Part shown: one piece after another, positions 18,973 to 28,600 of the stretch
Numbering within the stretch: the stretch's first letter is position 1
Layout: each line of letters opens with the position of its first letter
Assembly (NCBI GenBank): GCA_002710685.1
Contig: PALD01000075.1
Coordinates: 33,146-97,145, forward strand
DNA from: Cytophagaceae bacterium
GTDB lineage: Bacteria; Bacteroidota; Bacteroidia; Flavobacteriales; Flavobacteriaceae
Direction of reading: 5' to 3'
Length of the DNA stretch: 64,000 bases
Notes under the pieces: model-generated
What the model saw: the letters and a program-made list of their open reading frames with translations, nothing else
What the model was told of the DNA's origin: nothing
Databases searched by the model: none
Translations under genes and position numbers: made by a program

Positions 18973-20343
18973 ATGAGAGCATTATTTTTCATCGCCAGTA
19001 TTTTCTTATCAGCTTTTGGTCATGCCCAGAATCCTGCTTTTGCAAAAGCACCAATGAACCCACGTCCATTAGAAGAAAGAAAATTAATGCTTCCAGCAGC
19101 ATTACAAGGTGATGTGGCCTACTATGCTGGAAATTTTTACAATGAAAAACGGGAGATAATCCTTGAGGATGACACCAGTTTTAAAAACTACATAGGCCTA
19201 TCATATAATGAGGCCAAAGCAAACAATAAGCCCTATATAAAGCTGGATAAAAATGGCAATGTAGTCGAGCTGGCCTTGCAAGGAAGTTCCATTACATATT
19301 ATTATGAGTATAATAGTAAAAACCTGCTGATAAAGTCAAAAACAGGAAGTAATATAGAGGACTATGAATATGATAATCAAAATAGATTGGTAAAAAAGAC
19401 ATCTTCTAAAACATATTCTGAGAATACGGTAACCACAAACTACACGTACACACAGAAAGGTAAAATCCTTCACGTATATGAACAGAATATTTACAGTACT
19501 GGTGGCGAGGAGATTTATGAATATGATTTTGAGGATGGTCGTTTAAAATATGTTGTTGATTGGTCAAAAAAGAAATATGAATGTGTACCAGATTTAAAAG
19601 GCAACTGTACAAAAAGAAAAAATCTAGAAGATGAAAAAATTGAGAAGGTCTATTACAATGTAGTATATCGAGAAGAATTTAAGGGTGGAAGCCTCACTGT
19701 AAAAAAAGACCACAGTGATAGGGACAACTTATTAAAGGTTAGTGTAGGTGATAGGCTTATAAAAGGTCTTCCGTCAACCTTGTCGTCTTCATCTTCTGGG
19801 ACAAGCATGTTTATCTATATACCATTTACCCAAAATTATGTTATGGCCAAGGATGTACATACTCTCGATAAGAATACTACGGGTAAGGATTCTATTGTAA
19901 CAACCAGCATACAAGAGGATAACCCCTATCTTTCTTATAATACCGGGAATAAGACCAAACTTCTGTATAAAGGTTCAGATGACAATGTAGTATCATATTC
20001 TGATGATCATTATGACTTTCATTATGTTACAGATGAAGGCAAATACCGTTATATTACAAAACCTGTAACAGGAGAAAAGGGAGAACTTGTAACCCTGGAA
20101 GAGATTGATGCCCCTATCTTAATGTACGTAGATATAGAGAGTAAGACTCAAACCTTATTGATGATGGGCCAAAGAAAAACATATACATTTGGGTGGACTG
20201 CTAAAAAATTGAGTGATAAAGAGATCGTAGTCTTTATAGACAACAAACCCACATACATTGCACCCATAATTCCAGCACCAGAAAATCTGAAAATTTACAC
20301 ATGCAGGCTCTATAAGGGTGAACAAATACCAGCAGGGAGTTAA
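18973..20343 (+). CDS. Hypothetical exported protein with YD/RHS-like segments, AT-rich
   Basis: The ATG at 18973 gives a signal peptide (MRALFFIASIFLSAFGHAQ). Residues about 100-220 have repeats resembling RHS/YD elements, such as LDKNGNVVELA, YYYEYNSKNLLIK, DYEYDNQNRLVKK and EYDFEDGRLKYV. The C-terminal half has no recognisable domain. It might be a cell-surface beta-structured protein. It is convergent with metG, and with its divergent neighbour it forms an AT-rich island of about 3 kb. Confidence 0.7.
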   Translation: MRALFFIASIFLSAFGHAQNPAFAKAPMNPRPLEERKLMLPAALQGDVAYYAGNFYNEKREIILEDDTSFKNYIGLSYNEAKANNKPYIKLDKNGNVVELALQGSSITYYYEYNSKNLLIKSKTGSNIEDYEYDNQNRLVKKTSSKTYSENTVTTNYTYTQKGKILHVYEQNIYSTGGEEIYEYDFEDGRLKYVVDWSKKKYECVPDLKGNCTKRKNLEDEKIEKVYYNVVYREEFKGGSLTVKKDHSDRDNLLKVSVGDRLIKGLPSTLSSSSSGTSMFIYIPFTQNYVMAKDVHTLDKNTTGKDSIVTTSIQEDNPYLSYNTGNKTKLLYKGSDDNVVSYSDDHYDFHYVTDEGKYRYITKPVTGEKGELVTLEEIDAPILMYVDIESKTQTLLMMGQRKTYTFGWTAKKLSDKEIVVFIDNKPTYIAPIIPAPENLKIYTCRLYKGEQIPAGS

Positions 20344-20360
20344 ATTTAGCTTATCCCTAA

Positions 20361-22439
20361 TTAACTTATCATTCCACCATTCTCAACACCAGCGCGGTCA
20401 GGGTTCATGAAGACCAATTTGCCATCTGTATCCTCGGTCATCAGGATCATCCCTTCACTAACGGTTCCGCGTAATTTTCTGGGAGCAAGATTGACAAGCA
20501 CCGTCACTTGTTTGCCTATGATATCTTCTGGCGAGAAAGATTCTGCAATGCCCGAAACTATTGTGCGCACATCAATACCTGTATCCACTTTCAAAACAAG
20601 AAGTTTATCTGCTTTTGGCATTTTTTCAGCTTCAAGGATGGTGCCCACGCGCATATCCATCTTCATGAAATCATCATACTGTATCGGCTCTTTCTGCGGG
20701 GCAATTGCCGAAGCCGTCTCTACCACTTGAGCACTTGCTTTATTATCCATTTTTGTTTTTTCTAATTTTTCAAGTTGTTTCTCAATCTGCTCATCCTCAA
20801 TTTTGGTAAACAGCAACTCGGCTTTATTGATCTTATGGCCTTGCGGCAAAATATCATCATCTGCAGCAATGCGGCTCCAGTCTTCTGCCGTTACTTCCAT
20901 GTTGAGCATTTGCTTCAATTTTGTTGAAGTGTGGGGTAAGAATGGTTCGCACACAATGGCAAGAGAAGCAGCGATTTGCAGCGCGATATGCATCACGGTC
21001 GCCGTGCGGTTTTCATCTGTTTTGATGGTTTTCCAGGGTTCAGCATCAGCGAGGTATTTATTGCCCAGGCGCGCCAGGTTCATCAGTTCATTTTGGCTTT
21101 CGCGAAAGCGGTAACGCTCCAGTGAACTTGCAATTACCGAAGGATATGCCCGCAACTCGGCAAGGGTCCTCTCGTCTTCTTCATTAAGGTCAAAGGCCTC
21201 CGGGATCACACCATCGTAGTACTTGTTTGTCAGTACCACAACGCGGTTGATGAAATTGCCAAAAATGGCAACCAGCTCATTATTATTTCTCGCCTGAAAA
21301 TCCTTCCAGGTAAAATCGTTGTCCTTGGTTTCCGGCGCATTTGCGGTCAGGGCATAACGCAAAACGTCCTGTTGCCCGGGGAAATCCTCCAGGTACTCAT
21401 GCAGCCACACCGCCCAGTTCTTTGAGGTGGAAAGTTTGTTGCCTTCCAAGTTCAGGAACTCATTTGCCGGTACATTTTCTGGCAAAATATAACTTCCCTC
21501 TGCCTTGAGCATGCTGGGAAAAATGATACAGTGAAAAACGATGTTGTCCTTCCCGATGAAGTGCACCAGTTTTGTGTCGGCATCCTTCCAATACGGCTTC
21601 CAATCCTTGCCTTCGCGCTCCGCCCATTCTTTAGTAGAAGAAATGTAGCCTATGGGCGCATCAAACCAAACATAAAGCACTTTGCCCTCGCCGCCCGGCA
21701 CGGGAACAGGAATTCCCCAGTCTAGGTCACGGGTTACGGCACGAGGTCGCAAACCTTCGTCAATCCATGATTTGCACTGCCCATAAACATTGGGCTTCCA
21801 GTCATTTTTATGCCCTTCAAGAATCCATTTTTTCAAGAAATCCTCATAGCGGTCCAGCGGCAGGAACCAGTGTTTTGTCTCGCGCATCACGGGCACAGAA
21901 CCGGTGATCGTTGATCTTGGGTTGATTAGATCTGTAGCATTTAATGAAGAGCCGCAATTTTCGCACTGGTCGCCGTAGGCCTCTTCATGACCACATTTAG
22001 GGCAGGTGCCCGTTACAAAACGGTCTGCCAGGAATTGATTGGCCTCTGCGTCATACAACTGCTCAGAAGTTTCCTCAATAAAGTCGCCCTGATCGTACAG
22101 TTTCTTAAAAAATCCTGAGGCGGTATCGTGGTGGATCTTTGCAGAAGTGCGCGAATAATTATCAAACGAAATCCCAAAATCAGCAAAGCTATCCTTGATG
22201 ATTTTGTTATATTTATCGACGACCTCCTGTGGTGTGATGCCTTCTTTTTTTGCCTTGATGCTGATGGCAACACCGTGTTCATCGCTTCCGCAGATAAAAG
22301 CGACATCCTCACCCTTTAACCTGAGGTAGCGGGCATAAATATCTGCGGGTACATAAACTCCCGCAAGGTGGCCTATGTGTATGGGGCCATTTGTGTACGG
22401 CAGGGCCGCGGTTATCGTGTAGCGTTTCGGCTGACTCAT
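20361..22439 (-). CDS. metG: Methionyl-tRNA synthetase
   Basis: The 692-residue product charges tRNA-Met with methionine. The class I HIGH motif is at residues 21-24 and the KMSKS equivalent is KLSTSKNW at about 335. A zinc-binding knuckle [18 protein letters not shown] lies near residue 145. The C-terminal 110 residues form the tRNA-binding (Trbp111-like) dimerisation domain, with [13 protein letters not shown] perfect 14-bp palindrome (21096-21109) encodes RFRES in the anticodon-binding region. Confidence 0.98.
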   Translation of the reverse strand: MSQPKRYTITAALPYTNGPIHIGHLAGVYVPADIYARYLRLKGEDVAFICGSDEHGVAISIKAKKEGITPQEVVDKYNKIIKDSFADFGISFDNYSRTSAKIHHDTASGFFKKLYDQGDFIEETSEQLYDAEANQFLADRFVTGTCPKCGHEEAYGDQCENCGSSLNATDLINPRSTITGSVPVMRETKHWFLPLDRYEDFLKKWILEGHKNDWKPNVYGQCKSWIDEGLRPRAVTRDLDWGIPVPVPGGEGKVLYVWFDAPIGYISSTKEWAEREGKDWKPYWKDADTKLVHFIGKDNIVFHCIIFPSMLKAEGSYILPENVPANEFLNLEGNKLSTSKNWAVWLHEYLEDFPGQQDVLRYALTANAPETKDNDFTWKDFQARNNNELVAIFGNFINRVVVLTNKYYDGVIPEAFDLNEEDERTLAELRAYPSVIASSLERYRFRESQNELMNLARLGNKYLADAEPWKTIKTDENRTATVMHIALQIAASLAIVCEPFLPHTSTKLKQMLNMEVTAEDWSRIAADDDILPQGHKINKAELLFTKIEDEQIEKQLEKLEKTKMDNKASAQVVETASAIAPQKEPIQYDDFMKMDMRVGTILEAEKMPKADKLLVLKVDTGIDVRTIVSGIAESFSPEDIIGKQVTVLVNLAPRKLRGTVSEGMILMTEDTDGKLVFMNPDRAGVENGGMIS
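21096..21109. repeat. Dispersed palindrome inside metG
   Basis: GCTTTCGCGAAAGC is a perfect 14-bp palindrome, read in frame as RFRESQ. Confidence 0.88.
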
Positions 22440-22456
22440 ATGCTTGATTTGAGCCG

Positions 22457-22464
22457 CAAAGATA
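22457..22464 (-). promoter_or_regulatory. Probable -7 box (TATCTTTG) of metG
   Basis: On the minus strand the octamer TATCTTTG matches TAnnTTTG, 17 bp before the metG start, implying a short leader. Confidence 0.5.
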
Positions 22465-22534
22465 CCATTTGTAACAAGAATTTGGCACTGTTTTGCCGTA
22501 GTGTCATTATCTTGTCTATCTGTAAATTACAATT

Positions 22535-23173
22535 ATGAAAAGATTTATTTTGATTTTTGTGTTGATTGCAACCATAGGTTGTAAAAATCAATCAGAACCC
22601 GCCAAGGAAGTCAGTGATGACACCGTTGAAGCCGTTGAGGATACTGCTAAGCCATCCATGATGGTCCTTGATCTTATCGCTTCCGCGAAAGCGGATCAAA
22701 TACAACAGGATTATCCTGATGCAAGGCCCGCTACCGAAACCCGGATGATGGAAGAAGGCACGGTAGAGATGATTGAGGAAACGCTCTATCCTGATTCTAA
22801 AAGGCAGATAACGCTTTACTATGACTCAAAAGAGGGTAAAAAAGGTGACCTTGATCAAATCTGGCTCATGCAAGAAGACAGCCCGTGGGAGTTGGCCTCG
22901 GGCCTTACCGTGGGGATGCGCCTTGACAAGCTGAACGAGTTAAATGCAAAACCCGTGGCATTTTATGGTTTTGAATGGGATGGCAGTGGGTTTGTGGACT
23001 TTCAAGGGGGCAAGCTGGCTGATGAAAACACAAGCGTTTTTCTATATCCTTCCATAGAAGTACCGCAGGATACGTACGAAAAATTCATGGGCAGCGAGAT
23101 TTTTGATTCGCAAGCCACTGGGGTTGATGAGCTCCAACTTAAAATAAGCCACATAATCTACACGGTAAAATAG
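22535..23173 (+). CDS. Hypothetical lipoprotein
   Basis: The 212-residue product has a lipoprotein signal with lipobox TIGC (Cys16), followed by an acidic linker. A globular domain with a single Trp-rich patch (QIWLMQEDSPWELASGL) follows. The family is not recognised. It is followed after 6 bp by the LD-carboxypeptidase gene and is probably co-transcribed, which makes an envelope-related role plausible. A 16-bp near-perfect palindrome (22678-22693) encodes the SAKA after the linker. Confidence 0.72.
   Translation: MKRFILIFVLIATIGCKNQSEPAKEVSDDTVEAVEDTAKPSMMVLDLIASAKADQIQQDYPDARPATETRMMEEGTVEMIEETLYPDSKRQITLYYDSKEGKKGDLDQIWLMQEDSPWELASGLTVGMRLDKLNELNAKPVAFYGFEWDGSGFVDFQGGKLADENTSVFLYPSIEVPQDTYEKFMGSEIFDSQATGVDELQLKISHIIYTVK
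22678..22693. repeat. Dispersed palindrome inside a lipoprotein gene
   Basis: CGCTTCCGCGAAAGCG is a 16-bp palindrome with one mismatch, read in frame as ASAKA. Confidence 0.85.
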
Positions 23174-23179
23174 ACATTT

Positions 23180-24079
23180 ATGGTAACACCTCCTTATCTT
23201 AAAAAGGGAGACAAAGTGGGCATCGTGAGTACAGCCCGCAAGATAACTTCGGCACAGATTGCTGATGGTACCGCACTCATTAAAAGTTGGGGCCTTGTAC
23301 CCGTCATTGGTGAGACGATTGACAGCGAGAGCGAACAGTATGCCGGGACTGATTATGAACGCCTGGACGACCTTCAAGCAATGTTCAACAACCCAGAAAT
23401 CAAGGCCGTTTGGTGCGCAAAAGGCGGTTATGGCACGGTGCGCATCATTGATGATGTTGATTTTTATAGGTTTGCAAAAAGCCCCAAATGGCTCATAGGG
23501 TATAGTGATGTCACAGTGCTGCACAGCCACATTCATAAAATGGGCGTGGAGACCCTGCACGCCATCATGCCGTACCGCATTGACGACAATACGGCTGCCG
23601 CCAAAGAATCACTCAGGAAGGCACTTTTTGGCGAAAGCCTAAAATATACTATTGATGCGCACCACATGAACAGAAAGGGAACCCAGACTGGCGAAGTTGT
23701 GGGCGGGAATATCTCGATGTTGTATTCCATGTGCGGGAGTCCCTCGGCAATCACTACTGACGGCAAGATCCTTTTCTTGGAGGACCTTGATGAATACCTC
23801 TATCATGTGGACCGTATGATGATGAACCTAAAACGTAACGGCCTGCTCAAAAACCTCTGCGGCCTCATCGTGGGCGGCCTCACAAAAATGCATGACAACA
23901 GTGTGCCTTTTGGCAAAAATGCGAAAGAGATAATTTGGGACGCTGTGAAGGACTTTGATTATCCCGTGTGTTTTGATTTTCCTGCTGGGCATCTTGACGA
24001 CAACCGCACCTTGATCATGGGCCGTGAGGCGACTTTAAATGTTTTAGATAATAACGTGACGCTTGATTTTAAGAATTAA
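23180..24079 (+). CDS. ldcA: LD-carboxypeptidase (peptidase family S66), cytoplasmic form
   Basis: The 299-residue product lacks a signal peptide and fits the cytoplasmic enzyme that trims the terminal D-Ala from murein tetrapeptides during peptidoglycan recycling. The nucleophile is Ser109 in LIGYSDVT. The Glu is in LFLEDLDEYLYHVDRMM and the His in FPAGHLDDN near residue 274. A second, exported S66 paralogue is encoded at 29697-30755. A palindrome (23628-23639) encodes FGES in the middle of the gene. Confidence 0.92.
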   Translation: MVTPPYLKKGDKVGIVSTARKITSAQIADGTALIKSWGLVPVIGETIDSESEQYAGTDYERLDDLQAMFNNPEIKAVWCAKGGYGTVRIIDDVDFYRFAKSPKWLIGYSDVTVLHSHIHKMGVETLHAIMPYRIDDNTAAAKESLRKALFGESLKYTIDAHHMNRKGTQTGEVVGGNISMLYSMCGSPSAITTDGKILFLEDLDEYLYHVDRMMMNLKRNGLLKNLCGLIVGGLTKMHDNSVPFGKNAKEIIWDAVKDFDYPVCFDFPAGHLDDNRTLIMGREATLNVLDNNVTLDFKN

Positions 24080-24130
24080 TGTCACTTCTAGTGTTCGCCG
24101 GCAGGCAAATGTATCGAGAAGGTTTTTAAG

Positions 24131-24144
24131 TTGGCTTTCGCCAA
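24131..24144. repeat. Dispersed palindrome, TTGGCTTTCGCCAA type
   Basis: TTGGC and GCCAA arms flank TTTC. It lies between the LD-carboxypeptidase and YraN genes, 11 bp before the YraN ATG. Confidence 0.85.
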
Positions 24145-24154
24145 AACAACACGG

Positions 24155-24511
24155 ATGAATCATAACGAACTTGGAAAATGGGGTGAAGAATACGCGGCAA
24201 ACTACCTGCAGCGGAAGGGGTATGAGATTCTACAGCGCAATTTTTACTATGATAAAGCTGAAATAGACATCATCGCCATGGACGGCGAGACGCTTGTCAT
24301 GGTTGAGGTAAAGACCAGGAACAGTGCTTTTTTTGGCGACCCGCAGGAGTTTGTAAAACCTTCAAAAATCAAACTCATCGTCAAAGCCGCAAACGAGTAC
24401 ATCATCGCCAATGATATTGACAACGAGGTGCGATTTGATATTGTCGCGATTTTAAAAAACAAAACTCAGGAACAGCTGGAGCATTTTGAGGATGCTTTTT
24501 ATTTCTTTTAA
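24155..24511 (+). CDS. YraN/UPF0102 family nuclease-fold protein
   Basis: The ATG at 24155 is chosen because MNHNELGKWGEEYAANYL is the usual family N-terminus; a TTG-initiated extension would only translate a dispersed palindrome. The 118-residue product shows the restriction-endonuclease-like core, with AEIDIIAMDG and LVMVEVKTR (D-EVK motif). The exact cellular role of the family is not settled; a DNA-related function is usually assumed. Confidence 0.9.
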   Translation: MNHNELGKWGEEYAANYLQRKGYEILQRNFYYDKAEIDIIAMDGETLVMVEVKTRNSAFFGDPQEFVKPSKIKLIVKAANEYIIANDIDNEVRFDIVAILKNKTQEQLEHFEDAFYFF

Positions 24512-24524
24512 AGTCAGTTCGAGT

Positions 24525-24546
24525 AATTTTCGCGAAAGCGAAAATT
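24525..24546. repeat. Dispersed palindrome forming a 9-bp stem with GAAA loop
   Basis: AATTTTCGC pairs perfectly with GCGAAAATT across a GAAA tetraloop, 13 bp after the YraN stop codon. Its position and shape would allow it to act as a terminator. It belongs to the window-wide family. Confidence 0.85.
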
Positions 24547-24597
24547 GTATTGAGAACTCAATAGGTGTTCTTTTATAAACAACTTACCACAGAAGAT

Positions 24598-24631
24598 AGC
24601 ATATTTGTTGTATATTTATAGCAAATATGCT
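24598..24631. promoter_or_regulatory. Perfect inverted repeat, likely autoregulatory operator of the Xre/RES pair
   Basis: AGCATATTTG (24598-24607) and CAAATATGCT (24622-24631) are perfect 10-bp arms separated by 14 bp. The spacer contains TATATTTA, close to the -7 consensus. The repeat ends 3 bp before the antitoxin ATG. Xre-type antitoxins are known to repress their own promoters through such repeats. Confidence 0.65.
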
Positions 24632-24634
24632 GTT

Positions 24635-25126
24635 ATGCCGGTCAAAAGTGAAAAATTTAATCCTAGAAAAAGTATTCGCCGTGCAAAAGGGAGTAAGGCG
24701 AATACCGTAAAATGGACCATCCAAGCTTCAGGGGAGAAATATACATGGAGCAATAAGATGGAACGAGTTAGCTTAATAAGAAGGGGGTTGCCCTATGAAT
24801 CCATTGAAATCTTGAGCCATCGGGCAAATATGCCCATAAAACAAATCCTTCAATTATTAAGCTTGCCACAAACTACTTATAATAGTAGAAAAAAAAACAA
24901 TGTTGTATTGGATGGACGCAACAGTGAAGTCGTTCTTGTATTGACCGAACTTTTAGAATATGGCCTAGAGGTTTTCAACTTTGAAGAAGACAAAATTCAG
25001 CGTTGGCTTAAAAAACCTAACCTTTCATTAGGAGGAACAACGCCTGAAAGTTTGTTTGATTCCCTCACGGGTATTCAGGAGGTCAAAAATGCTTTAAACA
25101 GGCTAGAATATGGAAATTTGGCCTAA
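24635..25126 (+). CDS. Xre/MbcA/ParS-type antitoxin (DUF2384)
   Basis: The 163-residue product has an N-terminal basic region and an Xre-like helix-turn-helix (SIEILSHRANMPIKQILQLL). Its C-terminal DUF2384 toxin-binding domain contains EVFNFEEDKIQRWL, LGGTTPESLFDS and NRLEYG. The ATG at 24635 is preferred over the TTG at 24605 because it places the operator outside the coding region. It should neutralise the RES toxin by covering its active site and repress the operon. Its stop codon overlaps the toxin start in TAATG. The pair is AT-richer than its surroundings, as expected for a mobile module. Confidence 0.88.
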   Translation: MPVKSEKFNPRKSIRRAKGSKANTVKWTIQASGEKYTWSNKMERVSLIRRGLPYESIEILSHRANMPIKQILQLLSLPQTTYNSRKKNNVVLDGRNSEVVLVLTELLEYGLEVFNFEEDKIQRWLKKPNLSLGGTTPESLFDSLTGIQEVKNALNRLEYGNLA

Positions 25127-25593
25127 TGCGTGTTTTTAGGACAGAAAGGGAAAAATATTTAAAAGATACTCTCAAGGGTATTGGAGCAGCGAGTGTAGAA
25201 GGTTTTCGCTGGAATAGCCAGAATACCTTTATGGTCTACACTTCTGAATCAAGGGCTCTGGCTTTGCTTGAAACTTCGATGCATTTAGATTTAAGTGAAG
25301 ATTTGCCTAATGATAGGTATTATGTTGAAATAGAAATTCCTGAAGGAATCACCATTTATGAATTAAAACGTGAAGATTTGTCTGAGAATTGGGATTCAAA
25401 ACCTCCCATATTGGAGACCCAGTTCATAGGAGATGATTTTGTCAAATATGAGGAAACAGCTATCCTTAAAGTACCCAGTGCAATCATTCCGTTTGAATAT
25501 AACTATTTGATTAATCCTAAACATCCTGAAGCTAAGAAAATCAGTATATTAAAGACTACACCTTTAAAATTTGACATAAGGTTTAGAAAGTAA
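25126..25593 (+). CDS. RES-domain toxin
   Basis: The 155-residue product is a compact RES domain. Motifs seen are an N-terminal Arg (RVFRTER), KGIGAASVEGFRWN, the FMVYTSESRALALLE block and a late ILKVPSAIIPFEYNYLINP. Characterised RES toxins degrade NAD+ or ADP-ribosylate phosphoribosylpyrophosphate synthetase and stop growth until the antitoxin binds. It is translationally coupled to the antitoxin by a 1-bp overlap. All core motifs are intact, so it is probably active. Confidence 0.9.
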   Translation: MRVFRTEREKYLKDTLKGIGAASVEGFRWNSQNTFMVYTSESRALALLETSMHLDLSEDLPNDRYYVEIEIPEGITIYELKREDLSENWDSKPPILETQFIGDDFVKYEETAILKVPSAIIPFEYNYLINPKHPEAKKISILKTTPLKFDIRFRK

Positions 25594-25680
25594 TAATACT
25601 TTTATCGTGTCAAATTAGTTTTCGCTTTAAGCGTAATAAAATTAATAATAAGCAATCTCAACACTTCACTTCTCGATACA

Positions 25681-28600
25681 TCACGCCTTTGGCGCGACAC
25701 TCGAAGTGACAACCTCCTTGGGCATCAACGGTGACAACACTTCAAAGGCTTTATCCACAGATTTTATTCCTGGAGCGGTGAGGATCAAGCGTAAACCTTT
25801 TGTGGATTTTTTCTCCTTCAACGTTACGCGGTGTGCATATTGCTGTACAAATTGTAGCATCTTAGAAAACGCCGGACTTTGATAGAATTTAGACTGCTGG
25901 TCTGCGATGAAGAAGCAAATGAGCTTGTTGTTTTTCATCACTACCTTTTCCATACCATACTTTACGGCAATCCACTTGATGCGCAAGGAGTTTAATAAAT
26001 CTTTAGCCTGCGGCGGCAATTCTCCAAAACGGTCAACCAGTTTTTGCTCAAATTCCTCAAGTTCTTTTTCGGTTTTGAGGTCGTTGAGTTGGGTATAGAG
26101 ATTAAGGCGCTCAGAGATGTTGTTGATGTAATCATCTGGGAACAATAGTGAGAAATCTGTATCTATAACGGTGTCTTTGATATATTCTTTGTCCTCAGCT
26201 TTGGTTTGATCTGCATACAGGTCAGCAAACTCATTTTCCTTGAGTTCTTCGATGGCTTCATTGAGGATTTTTTGGTAGGTGTCAAAACCTATTTCGTTGA
26301 TAAAACCACTCTGCTCACCACCCAATAAATCTCCGGCTCCACGAATCTCAAGGTCTTTCATGGCAATGTTAAACCCGCTGCCCAAACTTGAGAATTGCTC
26401 CAGCGCTGTCATGCGTTTTCTGGCTTCATCCGTCATTGCTGAAAGCGGCGGCGTGATAAAATAACAGAACGCTTTTTTATTGCTTCGGCCCACGCGACCC
26501 CGCATTTGGTGCAGGTCAGACAGTCCAAAGTTATTTGCGTTATTGATAAAAATCGTGTTGGCATTGGGCACGTCAAGACCACTTTCAACAATAGTGGTGC
26601 TCACGAGCACATCAAAGTTACCGTTGATGAAATTGAGCATCAGATCTTCAAGTTTCTTGCCTTCCATCTGTCCATGTCCCACGCCCACTTTTGCGTCAGG
26701 AACCAGCCGCTGGATCATACCCGCAACTTCCTTGATATTCTCAATGCGGTTATGAATGAAGAACACCTGTCCACCGCGCTGAATTTCATAAGAAATGGCA
26801 TCGCGTATGGTTTCTTCGCTTAAGCGAATGATATGTGTCTCGATGGGATAGCGGTTGGGCGGTGGTGTGGTAATCGTACTTAAATCTCGCGCTGCCATCA
26901 AACTAAATTGCAGCGTACGCGGAATAGGCGTCGCCGTCAAGGTCAGCGTATCTACATTTTCCTTGATGGTCTTCAGCTTGTCCTTTACCGAAACTCCAAA
27001 CTTCTGCTCTTCATCAACAATAAGCAAACCAAGGTCTTTGAACTTGACATTTTTATTGGTTAACTGGTGCGTGCCAATGATGATATCTACCCGGCCAGAT
27101 TCGAGGTCCGTTAGGGTTTCCTTTTTTTCTTTCGCCGTACGGAAACGGTTCAAGTAATCAACACGTACCGGTAAATCCTTCAAACGCTCGCTAAAGGTTT
27201 GATGATGCTGAAAGGCCAAAATCGTTGTGGGCACAAGTACCGCAACCTGTTTATTATTATCCACGGCTTTAAACGCAGCACGTATGGCGACTTCGGTTTT
27301 ACCGAAACCTACATCCCCACAAACGAGGCGGTCCATTGGACGCTCGCTCTCCATGTCGAGTTTTACAGCTTCGGTAGCTGAGCTTTGGTCTGGCGTGTCT
27401 TCATAGATAAAACTCGCCTCAAGTTCGTTTTGCAAATAACTATCTGGACCAAAGGCAAACCCTTTTTGCAGACGTCTTTTCGCGTAAAGCTGTATCAAGT
27501 TAAAAGCAATCTCCTTAACCTTGGTCTTGGTCTTTTGCTTTAGCTTTTTCCAGGCGTTGCTGCCCAGTTTATAAATCTGTGGCGCTTTACCGTCTTTACC
27601 GTTGTATTTTGTGATTTTATGCAGTGAGTGAATGCTGAGATACAGCACGTCACGCTCTCCATAAATAAGCTTGATTGCTTCTTGTTGCTTGCCTTCTACT
27701 TCAATTTTTTGCAGTCCGCCGAATTTCCCGATACCGTGGTCAATATGCGTCACATAATCCCCCACTTGCAGGCTGGTCAATTCTTTGAGCGTGATGGCTT
27801 GTTTCTTTGCGTAACCGTTCTTGAGATTGAATTTGTGATAACGCTCAAAGATCTGATGGTCTGTATAACAAGCAATCTTTAGATCATCGTCTATAAAGCC
27901 ACGAAACATTGAGATTAAAACCGTTTCATACTGTTTTACATCCAGTTTTGAATCGCTGAAAATATCATGAAAACGCTTCGCTTGTTGTTCGCTTACGCAA
28001 AAAATATAATTATGGAATCCCTTCTCGTGATTGTCGTTAAGGTCTTTGATCAGTAAATCAAACTGCTTGTTAAACGCAGGTTGCGGCTGCTGATTAAATT
28101 GAATTTCTTCAGTTTCACTTGCATCACCTTGAACTTGATTCAGGGTCCCATCAAACTGCACCAATGCAAAATCCAGCAATTCCTTGCGGATAAGCTTTGA
28201 GGTACAGAATAATTCTTCGGGTTTGCTATGGTTGATGTCCGCACTTAATTTGGCGAAAGCCTCTTCCGCTTTAGCAAAAGTCTTATCTATCGTATCGCTT
28301 AACTGCTCGATGCTTTTAACAAAAACCACGGTGTCGTCAGACACATAATTGAGGAAGCTTTCCCGGGTTTCCAGAAGGCCTTTTTTCTCCACATTGGGCA
28401 TCAGCGAGATGCTCTTGACCTTGTCAACAGAGAGCTGGGTCTCTACATCAAACGTACGGATGCTGTCAACTTCATCACCAAAAAACTCAATGCGGTACGG
28501 CTGGTCATGCGAAAAAGAAAACACATCGATAATCCCACCGCGGACAGAGAATTCGCCAGGTTCGCTCACAAAATCCACACGTTTGAATTTGTATTCAAAC

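Noticed and set aside
24131..24154. N-terminal extension of the YraN protein from a TTG start
   Set aside because: The extension translates only the dispersed palindrome; the ATG at 24155 gives the normal family N-terminus.
24635..25593. Prs as the proven target of the RES toxin
   Set aside because: Both genes are in the window but 37 kb apart; other RES toxins degrade NAD+, so the target stays open.
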